Of a stretch of DNA of 64,000 nt, positions 52,191 to 64,000 are shown in pieces. Positions within the stretch are counted from its first letter, which is position 1; each line of letters starts with the position of its first letter. The translations under genes were made by a program, and so were the position numbers. The DNA is taken from positions 14,411,001 through 14,475,000 of the forward strand of contig BSBM01000779.1 in the NCBI GenBank assembly GCA_027924585.1, given 5' to 3'. The notes beneath the pieces were generated by a model. That model had not been told where the DNA came from, searched no databases, and saw nothing but the letters and a program-made list of their open reading frames with translations. The stretch is from Larix kaempferi. Lineage: Eukaryota > Streptophyta > Pinopsida > Pinales > Pinaceae.

Positions 52191-53849
52191 ATGGCAAAGG
52201 AGAAGTGGGTGAGCCATGGAGAGAAAGAATGGGTCAGGGCAGAGAAACAAGCAGTTAGGAAACTAATCAAAGACCGTGATGAAAGACTTCAAAGAAAAGC
52301 AGAGATCCGAGCCATACGAAAGGTGATAAGGGCCTTGGAGGAGAAAGAAAGACATCAAATTGAAAAGAGAGAGTTTTCAAAGGGGATCTCAGTTGTGGAA
52401 GTGCTTTGCTACCCGGAAGAGGGTGAAGCACTTGAAGAAGACAAATACAGTGCTGCTGAGCACATGGGAGCAAAGGAGCAGGATACAAGTGAGAAGATAA
52501 AGGAGGATGCAATGGGAGGTGTTCAAGTAAATGACAAGCTCTTGGACATTGGGAATGGAGCAGTTGAAGATTTTGAAGATCAAGAAGAGAAATTTGAAGA
52601 AGCCATAGTGATCAAGTCAAAAGATGTTCATCCTTTGGCAAGTGAATTGGAGATAACTGATACTAAGGTTGGAGAAAAAAGTGGAATGCATCTAACAGAA
52701 ATATTTGAAGGTGCCGCAGATCTCAGTGAGACAATTGTCCCAGTGCTGCATCAATTAAATTTTGAGCATCCAGTGGAAATGATGCATGAGGAAAGTAAGA
52801 ATGTAGCACAGGATAGGCCGGATACTAGAGAAGAAAATGAAAAACAACTAGAACAAAGGGGACAACTGACTGAAGCTAGGGATGACCATGAGGAGGAAGC
52901 TGTCCAAGCTGTTACAAAGGAATCATTATCTCAACTATCAGAAGACTCTGACACACCTGTACTAGTTGCTCAGATTGTAGATACTGACGGAGTGAATGCT
53001 GAACCAACAACAACATATATGAATGGAGGAGAACAGTCATCAGTGAGGCCAATGAGGATAGAAGAGAGTGCAATCAAGGAAGAGCTTGTTCTTGAAGATG
53101 AAGCTGCAATAAGTGTGGAATAATGAAAGTTAGGAGAGGAAGCTCAAGATGAATGCCAACAGGAAGAAATGCATGAGAAACAACAGGAAGAGGGGGAAGA
53201 TGACAGATATGAAGAAGTTGTTGATCTCCCATTAGATGATTAGCAAGAGGTACATGATAACAAAGTACTAGATGGAAAAGAAAAGGGAGGAGAGGAAAAA
53301 TATTTTGGAGAGCAAGGAGCATCTCAACCAGTTTTGGCAAAAGATGAGGAAATGTTTGATGAAACTGAGGAGGAACACCAGCTAGAAGATGTACATTCAT
53401 TCACAAAGGAGCAGGAACAAATTCTTCCATTGTTGGAAGAACAAATGGTTGAGCAATGCATAAAGAGTGTGGCTGAAGATGTAGACAGACCATCGGATTG
53501 GGATGCTGGGAAGGAAAATTGTTCCTTTAGTGAAAATAAGGAGGACAAGGTTGCAGCAAAAGAGAAAATTGCTTATTGGCAGTTCTTGCATGTAGGAATT
53601 GAGGTGCCAAGGAAGGATATTGAACAAGGTGTAACAGAGATAATAGGTGGTGTTCCAATGGTCAATACGGTAATTCGACTACTGTTGTGTAAGATTCTAT
53701 GGTTGTATTTTGATCGATGGAGAAAGTTGAAGAAAGTAGAGCTTAAGGCTATGAACCAGGAGATTCATAATTCTTTAAACGAAGGGAGTATGATGCAGAG
53801 CATCCACGGTTCCAATGGAGCCTTGAGGAGTCAATTAGACGCCAGATAG
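52191..53849 (+). pseudogene. Acidic ORF of array unit 2 (552-residue frame)
   Basis: The clearest copy: 553 codons in one frame from ATG 52191 to the stop at 53849, broken only by TAA/TGA near 53121-53126 and TAG near 53241. Residues 1-70 are basic and helical (AKEKWVSHGEKEW, then IRAIRKVIRALEEKE), likely coiled-coil. Residues 75-440 are acidic and mostly disordered. Residues about 440-535 look better ordered: AYWQFLHVGIEVPRKDIEQG, then a hydrophobic VNTVIRLLLCKILWLYFDRW, then a basic KLKKVELK stretch. There is no Cys/His cluster, protease or RT motif. The frame runs over the polypurine tract into LTR C. Function unknown; possibly a captured host gene. Confidence 0.75.
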
Positions 53850-54394
53850 GCCCACAATCTGAGGGATCAGATTTGGTTGGTGAGCGATCAGTGCTGCGGG
53901 AATTCGGGGAGTGACATTTGGCGAACATGGGAAGTGATAAAACGGGGATCTCTACGGAAGAGACCGTAGCTTCGATTTTGGTTTTGGCTTCTGGTTTGCT
54001 ATTTGGATTTTTGTTTTGCTGCATTCAAAAATCCAACCGGAGTATCATTTTTCATTCAGTTTTGATAGGATTTATTTGAAGGGCCTGCACGCCCACTCAG
54101 TCTTTAATAAATCAGGACCTGCGCGTCCTGTAGGAATGTTTTTTAGAATTTCTTTAGATTGTTTTTGCTCCTTTCGGAGAGAGCGAGAGTGCTAGGGATG
54201 ATTCTCTGTCCTCTTGTGAATGTTTATGAGTTGGAGTTCTAAATAGTTCGTTGGATTTGACAGTCAATAAAAAGTCTGTGTGTTTCGGTTGAACTCTGGC
54301 ACTGCTGTGTATAGATCTTTGTTTTCCATCTTAAACATTTTCCTGTGAGGTTTACAGGATCCAGTTTTCTCTACAGTTGGAAGTGACTGTATTA
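53791..54394 (+). repeat. Array LTR C
   Basis: TGATGCAG...GACTGTATTA, 604 bp. Confidence 0.88.
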
Positions 54395-54708
54395 TTTGGT
54401 ATCAGAGCAAACCACAATGGCCCAGAGGGGAATCCATTGTTGAAGGCTTACCGCTGGAGACTTAGCTGCTGAAACTGGAGATTTGGTTCGAGAGAACTAA
54501 GTAAGCTCGGAGTAGCCGAAGAGTTGGTTCGAGACTAGAACCAAGTGTGGTCAGAGAAGCACTAGATTGCTCAGAGGAGCACTAGACTACACAGAGGTGC
54601 ATTATTATTGTTACTAGTGGAATTGGCTATGGAAAGCCATATTGTGAACAACTATAAGAAATCAAGATGTTGAGAAGCCAAAGAGAGATTGGCAAGTAAA
54701 AATTAAAA

Positions 54709-56366
54709 ATGGCAAAGGAGAAGCGGGTGAGCCACGGAGAGAAAGAATGGATCAGGGCAGAGATACAAGCAGCTAGGCAACTAATCAAAGACCGTGATGA
54801 AAGACTCCAAAGAAAAGTGGAGATCCGAGCCATACGAAAGGTGATAAGGGCCTTGGAGGAGAAAGAAAATATCAAATTGAAAAGAGAGAGTTTTCAAAGG
54901 GGATCTCAGTTGTGGAAGTGCTTTGCTACCCGGAAGAGGGTGAAGCACTTGAAGAAGATGAATACAATGCTGCTGAGCGCATGGGAGCAGAGGAGCAGGA
55001 TAGAAGTGAGAAGACAAAGGAGGATGCAATGGAAGGTGTTCAAGTAAATGACAAGCTCCTAGACGTTGGGAATGGAGTAGTTGAAGATTTTGAAGATCAA
55101 GAAGAGAAATTTGAAGAAGCCATAGTGATCGAGTCAAAAGATGTTCTTCCTTTGGCAAGTGAATTGGAGATAACTGATACTAAGGTTGGAGAAAAAAGTG
55201 GAATGCATCTAAGAGAAATATTTGAAGATGTTGTAGATCTCGGTGAGATAATTGTCCCAGTGTCGCATCAATTAAATTATGAGCATCCAGTGGAAATGAT
55301 GCATGAGGAAAGTGAGAATGTAGCATAGGATAGGCTGGATACTGGAGAAGAAAATGAAAAACAACTAGAACAAAGGGGAGAACTGACTGAAGTTGTGGAT
55401 GACCATGAGGAGGCAACTGTCCAAGCTATTACAAAGGAATCGTTGTCTCAACTGTCAGAAGCCTCAGACACACCTGTACCAGTTACTCAGATTGTAGATA
55501 CCGATGGAGTGAATGTTGAACCAACAAAAAAATATATGAATGGAGTAGAAAAGTCATCAGTGAGGCCAATGAGGATAAAAGAGAGTGCAATCAAGGAAGA
55601 GCTTGTTCTTGAAGATGAAGCTGCAGTAAGCGTGGAATTAGGAAAGTTAGGATAGGAAGTTCAAGATGAATGCCAGCAGGAAGAAATGCATGAGCAACAG
55701 CAGGAAGAGGAGGAAGATGACAGATATGAAGAATTTGTTGATCTCCCATTAGATGATCAGCAAGGGGTACATGATAACAAAGTACTAGATGGAAAAGAAA
55801 AGGGAGGAGAGGAAAAATATTTTGGAGAGCAAGGAGCATCTCAACCAGTTTTGGCAAAAGATGAGGAAATGTTTGATGAAACTGAGGAGGAACCCCAGCT
55901 GGAAGATGTACATTCATTCACAAAGGAACAGGAACAAATTCTTCCATTGTTGGAAGAACAAATGGTTGAGCAATGCATAAAGAGTGTGGTTGAAGATGTA
56001 GATAGACCATCGGATTGGGATGCTGGGAAGGAAAATTGTTCCCTTAGTGAAAATAAGGAGGACAAGGTTGTAGCAAAAGAGAAAATTGCTTATTGGCAGT
56101 TCTTGCATGTAGGAATTGAGGTGCCAAGGAAGGATATTGAACAAGGTGTAACAAAGAAAATAGGTGGTGTTCCAATGGTCAATACGGTAATTCGACTACT
56201 GTTGTGTAAGACTCTATGGTTGTATTTTGATCGATGGAGAAAGTTGAAGAAAATAGAGCTTAAGGCTATGAACGAGGAAGTTCATAATTCTTTAAACGAA
56301 GGGAGTATGATGCAAAGCATCCATGGTTCCAATGGAGCCTTGAGGAATCAATTAGACACTAGATAG
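54709..56366 (+). pseudogene. Acidic ORF of array unit 3
   Basis: Same protein as unit 2. A 1-base deletion near 54870 (in the GAGAAAGAAAATATC region) shifts the frame, and TAGs at 55326 and 55653 replace CAG codons seen in the other copies. The final open stretch (55686-56366, 226 residues) is intact and keeps the hydrophobic segment and basic tail. The higher similarity of the C-terminal part among the three units may reflect its position next to the LTR, constraint, or gene conversion. Confidence 0.75.
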
Positions 56367-56911
56367 GTCCGCAATCTGAGGGATCAGATCTGGTAGGTGA
56401 GCGATCAGTGCTGCGGGAATTCGAGGAGTGACATTTGGCGAACATGGGCAGTGATAAAACGGGGATCTCTACGGAAGAGACGGTAGCTTCGATTTTGGTT
56501 TTCGCTTCTAGTTTGCTGTTGGGATTTTGGTTTTGCAGCATTCAAAAATCCAACCAGAGTATCGTTTTTCATTCAGTTTTTGAGAGGATTTATTTGAGGG
56601 GCCTGCGCGCCCGCTCAGTCTTTAATAAATCAGGACCTGCGCGTCCTGTAGGAATGTTTTGTAGAATTTCTTAAGATTGTTTTTGCTCCTTTCGGAGAGA
56701 GTGAGAGCGCTAGGGCTTATTCTCTGTCCTCTTGTGAATGTTTATGAGCTGGAGTTCTAAATAGTTTCTTGGATTTGACAGTCAATAAAAAGTATGTGTG
56801 TTTCGATTGAACTCTGGCACTTCTGTGTACGGATCTCTGTTTTCATCTTAAACATTTGCCTGTGAGGTTTACAGGATCTAGTTTTCTTTGCAGTTGGGAG
56901 TGACTGCATTA
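56308..56911 (+). repeat. Array LTR D
   Basis: TGATGCAA...GACTGCATTA, 604 bp. No primer site follows it, as expected for the terminal 3' LTR. Confidence 0.88.
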
Positions 56912-56916
56912 ACATC
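56912..56916. repeat. Array target-site duplication, right copy (ACATC)
   Basis: Matches 49735-49739. Confidence 0.82.
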
Positions 56917-59900
56917 CTTGGAAAAAATTGTGTTTTTTCCAAGCTTTGAATGTGTCGCAATAGATTCAAAATATAGCAATATACTTTGTTATAGGGAAAC
57001 CCATACCCACCATTATGGTGGTTTGGAGACTTAGGCACGTCTAGGAATGTCCCCAAATATCCTGGGACTTTTTTGGGGACTCAGAGACTTGTTGGATGTA
57101 CCCATGACATTCCAGGAATATTTTGGGGATGTTCTGGGCATGTATCTTCAGTTTTGACAATGGACATTGACAATTGGACAACATGATCATTTTTCCCATC
57201 CTTGATTTTTGTATTATACCAAATCTAAATTTTAAAACGTAAAAGTTGCAGCAAAAAACATGGGTTTGGTATGATGGGTTTTGATTTTGGTTTTCTTTGA
57301 TTTAACTATTGTCTTTTCATCAACAACATTACAACAAGCAAAGCCTCCATGTCAACAAACCAAGAGAAGCAACATCCCAAAGGTCTGATCCTTCTGGTCA
57401 TGCTTTTATTCTTTTTTTTTGGGTAATATTAGCCTTTACATATTGTACATGGGTGTGCAAGAGTTATTCAAGTCCATGTCTTCCACCATCCTAACCATGC
57501 ACTAGGGCACACATATCGCATGCAAGGATAAAACCAAGAAGCATGAGGAGATACCCCACAAGCCATGAACTAGATCCAGTGACCATACTAGACAAAGGGT
57601 TAGAGCTACGCAAAGAACTCACTATACTACTATACACCATTAACATCCCAGGCTATTTTCCAAACACACCTCACCTTCTCTAATACTGTATGTACAGGAA
57701 TGGAGCAGTACTATCTTGCTAATAAAATTTCCAATTCTTCACAGCACCCAATTTATCTAGCTTCAAAAGAAAAATGCTACTACTGGTCCAACCTTATTTG
57801 GATGAAAATCTTAAAACAATCCACTTGAAGTAATCTAACTGAAATAATCCTTTACTACCATCAATCTGATCTTGCATTCAATCAGCTAATTGAATTGGTT
57901 CCGTGTGATTGAAGAAAAGAGAATGAACCACCAGGTTCCTTAACCATTATTTCATCATATCCAACTTTGTACTATCATGAGCATATGAATAGAAAGTACT
58001 GAGATTGTGAATTCATTAGTGTGACTATGATTGGATTCAATCTCTTTGATTTCTCATAATGATAAAAAGTTTTTTAACCAGACATAGAACTTGATGTCCC
58101 AAACAATTACTCCAGATTTCACAAGATGATAGGATTGAATAAATAAACTAATACTCTGTCATGCATCCAAAAAAATGAAACCAATTTCTTCTTAAAACCA
58201 ATTCTGACTGTCTAGAACTTCCTCCAAGCAACTGTTCTTTATTTCCAATGTAAAAATAATATACCGGCGGCAAGTAACTTCATTTTGTGTTTTAAATATC
58301 AAAGCTTCGACACTTTCATTTGAATGAATTGGAAACAATGAATAACCTCACTCTGCTATGAAATGAAAGCTGGAATCAAAGAACTAAAACCACTCAAGCT
58401 GCAACTATGAATTCATCAAACTTAACTGCTATAACCAAATCTTTTCAAATTGAAAATTCAATAATCTCACAAGCATGACTGTAATTGATCACTATAAATA
58501 CTAAATCACAATCAAAACTTCTAAACTAAGCATGTAACACTCATCTTCCATGACTTAGGATGCACAGGAAGTATGAGAAAGGGGCCTCCTATCCCAGAAT
58601 GCTTTTATATTTAACTTCAAACTACACCATATCAAAAAGGAAAATCATCATAACTTCATTCATTTACCAGCCAGTTCAAAAAGTATACAATGCCTGGAAC
58701 ACCCAATAAGAAGCCATCACATTACATTCCCCCTCTGTCTATTTATTCCATATGCTATTTGCCCCAAATGCACTCCCACTTATCATCAGAGCTTGTGTTT
58801 TTATAAGCTCAACAATTCGAGCTTTTGTTACAACCAGCACGCTTTAAGATAGGAATATTATTTATTACATAATTACGTTGCTTTCAAAGTCTGCTCGAAA
58901 TAGAAAAGTATTCATGAGTTTGTTGCAGCAGTTGCGCTCTCGTTGGAGGAGAATATCCTTGTTTCCTTTGGATGCCTTATTCGTGTCATGAGGATAAGGC
59001 AATTCACTCTTATAACTGTTTATCACTAAAATAAGGCATGCGCTTTCCATTTTTCTAGCCATCCATATCTGATTGATAGAATATTTTCATGAATTCACCA
59101 TCCTAGGAGCATTTTGATTCCTCTTGTATTGGTGTTGGAATAAAAAATTAGTACAGGAATCCATAGCATATTGATTATAAATGATATTTTGCATTAAAAA
59201 CTCTCAAAACTAGTTAAAAGCAAGAGAATTGTTAAAGACAAGTTCCAAGCCTTTAAATATTGATTTAGGTTCATGTTTGGATCAAAGCGGTCATACACAA
59301 AATGAGGGGTATAGGAATAACACAGAGATAATCTAAAGGGATATAGAGCATAAAAATGATCAAAATTTGAGTCCTGACACAAATTTCAACCAATTCATAG
59401 CTACAATAGTTTGAATAAGTATCTCAGACCAAATAAGAAGCCTAATCCAAACCTTAAAACATCATGATCACTCATGCTAATCAGATCGAACCTGTCCAGG
59501 ATAAATGAGAAGCACTATCCAAGTGTAAAACTGTGTTACACAAGCCTAATTTGAAACTTGAAGAAGCCTAGCCTGATCTGGACGATGGAGAAACCATGAA
59601 ACAGAGCTGAGCTAAAGTAAGATGATTTGGTACTGAGTCGAAGTCCAGATAAGCACTAGAACAGGGCATCCTAATCCGAAGTTTTAGTCATTTGAAATGC
59701 TGGTGTCAAGTTGATCGAAAGGTAAGACAAACTGTTCACCTCGAGGTGTTTTCTTATAGCATTAATACTTACAGCATTGGTTTCAAGCCCTCAAAGTAAG
59801 AAAGCATGACCATGTTAGCCATCCCTAATGGTTCTCATATCGAATCCGTGAAGTATGGAAGGGTAACCGATTCAAGTTTTGAACTTACACATCAAAGAAT

Positions 59901-61656
59901 GAAAGGGATAGGGTCTTAAGCCCTTGAAGTACGGAAATAAACATATCAAGCAACCCCAATAAACCTCGAAGTGCACCTAAGGCATGGACATCACATTGTT
60001 AAAATTAAAATTATGTTGAATATGGCGAGTTCCTAATTGATTAATGAAGGAATAGATCAAATCAGCCCATTAATTGGAGGATTGCCATATAAATCAGGCA
60101 TGCACAAGGACATCTTTGTAATGCACTTTGATGTAGAGCTCTGAGGTGAAGAGTAGCTCGAAAGTGATTGTAAGAGAACTCGAGGGTGACATTAGACTAA
60201 GATGCGAAGTCCAAGGATGATGATCATAAGTCTTCCATAATTCGAGGTTGTTCTCAAGACTGTCTAGGGTTTGAATAGGTGGGTCCAAGCTCGAACTTGA
60301 AGTGTTTATTAGTCATCATGTTGTGACGAGTTTGATCCAGCCAATCCCAGGTATGATTGTATCTACAGTTGAAAATAATTGTGTAACAGTCCAAAGGACT
60401 GTTTGAGGACGTTTTGTGAAACCAGCAGTCAAAGATAAAGCGGAAGTTCTGTGAAACTAGGATACTGCCAAAGATAACTCATAAATTCAAGAAAGAACTC
60501 ATGTACCAGCATAGAAGTCTTTAAATGTGCCCAGCTCCATCTTGAAATAGAATGATGTTTGAAATCTGGAAATGCATGGTGTAAATCATGTAGGTTGCAT
60601 AAGTAAATGTGACAACATGGTGATATTCAAACCGAGATTCGATTATCAATTTGGAATATTAAATCAAAATTCAGTACGTAGGATTTGGCTATACATTAGT
60701 GAATCCAGTTAAAGTTAAGAAAAAGTTCTACAATGTTAGCCATGGCTTGTTGGGTCAGTGAAATGGGGCACCCATATTGCCCACACCAGGGTTCCAGTCT
60801 CTCCAATGGCAAGCTCATATTTGTGCTCCGGCTCATGGTGTGCCAGTGCAAACAACCATAGTTGGGGCCAAGTGCACTTTGGCAGTGTAAATACCCCTGA
60901 CTCATCGCCTCTCAGTCAAATAATTCCAATTTAAATGGTTAGTAGCACTCTCTCCCGTGTAGCGCTAAGGCATGGTAGCCTAATCATGATAACATGAAGA
61001 CAGTTCAAAAAAATTGTTAAGTATTTCGGAAGCATTATTCTATGTGGCTGGCAAATAGAAACGGTATGTTAGATTCAATAGAAAAGAAGCATAAAGTTGC
61101 AGACAGAAGCATATATACATGATGTTATGCTTGCAAGTTGCTAGACAATTTACTCAAATAAAAGCAGACATTAAAAGTAGCAGGTTCCTCTCTACTCAAG
61201 AGCATTCAAACGCTACTTCAGCATGGGCATTATCTGATCATCTTATACTTTTATTTACTTTATTTCTGTGTTAGAGAGTAGATACCCAAGGTACTCTTTT
61301 TTGGCTAATGTTATATCATTTAATTATGACACCGGATGACCTTTTCTAGTCATTCTTGGACATTCATATGGTTCTCTTCCTTCTTTCTTTATCAGTTAAA
61401 TTATGACTCAATTTGAGTCTGAACTTGCATTGTGCAAGAAAAAAACTGATCTTCCAAGACCGTCTCTACCCCTGCATCAAATAAACTAAACTGGAAGGCA
61501 CAAATTCTGATTCACAAATAGGATAGGCATGCAAAGCATAGAATGAGTAAAGAAAAGAAAATTATTCAAATGCTGACACTAAAAGGCATAAATACAGACC
61601 ATGGCCAAATGTTGGTTGAGATACACAAATATGGTAAATTGCATATTTTGCATAAC
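56917..61656. other. No gene seen
   Basis: AT-rich DNA. A segment at 57000-57160 has recurring GGGGAC/GGGGATGTTC and TCCTGGGA motifs of unknown nature. The scattered ORFs (60-70 codons) lack motifs, and no LTR pair or terminal inverted repeat was found. Confidence 0.4.
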
Positions 61657-61855
61657 TGGCCTTTAGAAACAAGAGTGTGTTCTAATATGACAAGTACATG
61701 AATCTTATAAAAGTCACCCATTATAAAAAAAAAAAATAGCAAGTTGTGCAAATTCCACATTCTATAACATGTCTCCACTTCGATTCAGGCATTGACGTAA
61801 AATCATCAAAAATATTGGTTGCCATAATAATGCATTGTTATGATTAGAATCCCTG
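61657..61855. repeat. Dispersed duplication, copy 1
   Basis: About 200 bp starting TGGCCTTTAGAAACAAGAGT and including CAGGCATTGACGTAAAATCA. It is repeated in the same orientation at 63803-64000 with substitutions and small indels, notably in the A-run. Confidence 0.85.
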
Positions 61856-62284
61856 AATTTGGGATTTAACTACTGTGTTTTGATGGATTTAAGTTATTAG
61901 CTACCATGTACTAAGGTTGTTTTAAATTACAACCTTAACTCCCAGTTGAATGTACAAATTTACAACCCAACATGTACCACACAATCGAATAAGCATTGCA
62001 TTGCACCTTAAAAATTGAAAGTCAAATTTGGTAGGTGTGTAATCTTTACCTCTATTATACTGAAAGTTCCTATACTACGTTGATCATTTGATGACAGTGT
62101 TATGGTATCTTTCTTCTTTTCCAAGCTCCTATAAAGTCTATTATCATTGATCATTTAGTTGATCATTTGATGACAATGTTATAAGTTATAACTACTAAAT
62201 TGCATGCTCTTTAATAAACTAATCTAGAATGCATATGCCTTACTTACCTAATGAATGGAAATTTAAATTAGACACCTAGTGCAT
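61856..62284. other. No gene seen
   Basis: AT-rich; includes a short internal repeat around TTGATCATTTGATGACA (62080 and 62160). Confidence 0.4.
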
Positions 62285-62372
62285 ACCTTTACATGCAACC
62301 TGTCTAACACATGCACTTGCAAACTATCTAATACATGCACATGCAAAATGACCAACACATGCACATGCAAAT
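62285..62372. repeat. ~28-bp minisatellite, three units
   Basis: Units of the type CTAACACATGCACATGCAAA in tandem. The Cys/Thr-rich plus-strand ORF over it is an artefact of the repeat. Confidence 0.7.
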
Positions 62373-63802
62373 TGCTAAAGATAACATTATCCCTTCATAG
62401 ATTCTTATCGATGGCTAGCGTATCAAATATGCATGCATGCATGTGCCTTCACATCTGGAAGCCTACAAATAGTGATGCACCCTCATCTACAGACCATCCT
62501 GTTGCATGGAATTCAATATTGTAACTTATCATTGCTCAGTGGATGTTGACCCCTTAGTCAAGCCCAAGCGCATGATATAGTTGCATTTTTAAAAACACAT
62601 CCTGTACGTATCGATTACAACCGTCAACTACACTTAAGACTAGATATGGTTATGCATATCAATTGCAATATTGAAATAACTATCTTGATTCCAAAAAGAG
62701 AAGGGAAGGGCTCAAGGTAGCTTGCCCCAAATCCCATGATGAGAAGGGAAGGGCTCATATATGCTCAACGTAGGCATGAATTCCATTTAAAGTCATACAT
62801 AAGAAAACCATGGGATTAGTTTTAGACTTATGAAAAGAAATTGAAAATACAAAAATGGGACACTTCTCTTTTGAACAAGCTGGTCCAAGGAAACTTGTAC
62901 GTCACCCCTCATAGCTGCATTAGTTGGACTGCAAAGTATTAGCCTCCTTAATGGCACTTATATAGATGTGGATCACTTAATATTTGTATGATTGGATATG
63001 CCTACACTACCACATACTCCTAATATTACGTGGTCCGTCCTATCGGACTGTTTTACCTTACCAGCAAACCCAATCCTTCCCCTCCTTCCTTCCTCAATAA
63101 CAAACCAAGCTACATGAAGGACAAGTTGGGACTTGCATTTGGAAACCTAGTGATTGTAAATACACCGACGTGTGGAATCCCAGGGATTATGTAGTTAATA
63201 AGAAAATGTAAAAAATATGTGTTTGTAAATAAGTGGTTGTTTTCATACATCCGACGAAAAAAAACCATAAATGTTACCCTTATTCACCATATCCCACCTT
63301 GAGGAAAAGTAGATTCATTATTGTCAAGGAAATCATCAGTTGGTCTATGGGTGACGTTTTTTTGACAATTCACAATAGATATGAAGGAAATAATTATTAA
63401 GTGTAAATATTGCATCAATGGATTCATTGGTACTATGAAGGAGGATGGCTCAAATGCATTTGTTAATTGCGTGAAAATCAATGGAATTTGTATGGTTTGG
63501 CAGTGGGTATATCTACTAACAATTGTGTTCTAGACTTTGTTGTAACTTTTTTGTTAGCAACGAATTATGTTCTGATTTCTCCTTTGGAACAAATCTTAGT
63601 AATAATACTCTCGAAGATGTGCAACTTATGATCTTCCTGTCAATGTTGCTAGAAACATAAGTGGGGTATTTCCTCATCCATGGGAGGAAACTCACAACAT
63701 GGGATTATATTTTTCCAAGGTTAGCGGAGCCCAAATTGTGAATAAGGTCTCATTCAATTGAAAAAGAGAAATTAAAACACAATAATTATTGTAGGTTTCC
63801 CT
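62373..63802. other. No gene seen
   Basis: AT-rich spacer between the minisatellite and the second duplication copy. No ORF above 66 codons and no RNA gene recognised. Confidence 0.4.
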
Positions 63803-64000
63803 TGGCCTTTAGAAACAAGAGTGTGTTTTAATCCGACAACTACTGACCTCTTATAAAAGTCGCCCATTATAAAAAAAGAAAAACAACAAGTTGTGCAAAT
63901 TCCACATTCTATAATGTGTCTCCACTTTGATTCAGGCATTGACGTAAAATCATCAAAACTATTGGTTGCCAGAATAATGCAGTGTTATGATCAAAATCCC
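63803..64000. repeat. Dispersed duplication, copy 2 (runs off the window)
   Basis: Matches 61657-61855 and may continue beyond the window edge, so the full repeat length is unknown. Confidence 0.85.

Larger units (their letters stand above)
49740..56911 (+). mobile_element. Tandem LTR retroelement array: four LTRs, three internal regions, no gag-pol
   Basis: The order is LTR-int-LTR-int-LTR-int-LTR, flanked as a whole by one 5-bp target duplication, so it was one insertion later expanded, or inserted as a multimer. Each LTR is 604 bp or close to it. Internal regions are 930 bp (deleted), 1914 bp and 1913 bp. Each begins with a tRNA-iMet primer site (TGGTATCAGAGC) and ends with a purine-rich AAACGAAGGGAGTA. 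The single-copy unit would be about 3.1 kb. It encodes one acidic protein and no recognisable gag, protease, RT or integrase, so it is non-autonomous. Confidence 0.88.

Noticed and set aside
50346-54408. TGGTATCAGAGC motifs as pieces of tRNA genes
   Set aside because: Each follows an LTR end by three bases and lacks tRNA arms, so these are primer-binding sites.
62279-62524. Cys-rich small secreted peptide
   Set aside because: The Cys-Thr pattern comes from the 28-bp minisatellite and there is no signal peptide.

Overview
The window reads as repeat-dominated nuclear DNA of a vascular plant with a large genome. A gymnosperm is my best guess, from the mix of element families and the AT-rich, gene-poor flanks, but nothing here proves the lineage. 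I found no intact host gene. Almost everything recognisable is retroelement sequence, much of it nested.

Layout. (1) 1-5.9 kb: AT-rich DNA with one orphan ORF, a Copia-type solo LTR (4916-5258), a cluster of TTGAC motifs and a degenerate 99-bp tandem repeat. (2) About 5.9-17.99 kb, minus strand: a decayed chromovirus-type Ty3/gypsy element. Its 3' LTR is split by an apparently intact 6.5-kb plant L1-type LINE (6964-13426, 14-bp target duplication). (3) 17987-46743, minus strand: a second Ty3/gypsy element, here called Gypsy-B. It has 1.43-kb LTRs, a CTCTG target duplication, five zinc knuckles, a second gag-like domain after the protease, and a large accessory ORF after the integrase with its own plausible TATA promoter. 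Gypsy-B interrupts the gag region of the chromovirus. (4) 28609-44205, plus strand, inside the gag of Gypsy-B: a 15.6-kb Tat/Ogre-type element with nearly identical 723-bp LTRs and an ATAGG target duplication. It carries gag-pro-RT-RH-IN, a second RNase H placed after the integrase, several tandem repeats, and an antisense three-exon gene for a plant mobile domain (PMD) protein. (5) 46749-49734: unassigned DNA. (6) 49740-56911: a tandem array of four 604-bp LTRs and three internal regions, with an ACATC target duplication. The internal regions have a tRNA-iMet primer site and polypurine tract but no gag or pol. They carry one roughly 552-aa acidic ORF of unknown function. This is the best candidate for an undescribed system. 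(7) 56.9-64 kb: AT-rich DNA with a small minisatellite and a 0.2-kb dispersed duplication.

Order of events from nesting and LTR divergence: chromovirus first; then Gypsy-B and, independently, the LINE; then the Tat/Ogre element (LTRs differ at about 6 of 723 sites). The gag-pol frames of the three gypsy elements have almost no frameshifts but many in-frame stops, most of them TAG. The LINE has none.

The elements act as separate selfish units. The LINE still encodes what it needs to copy itself. The Tat/Ogre element and the array unit would need proteins supplied in trans.
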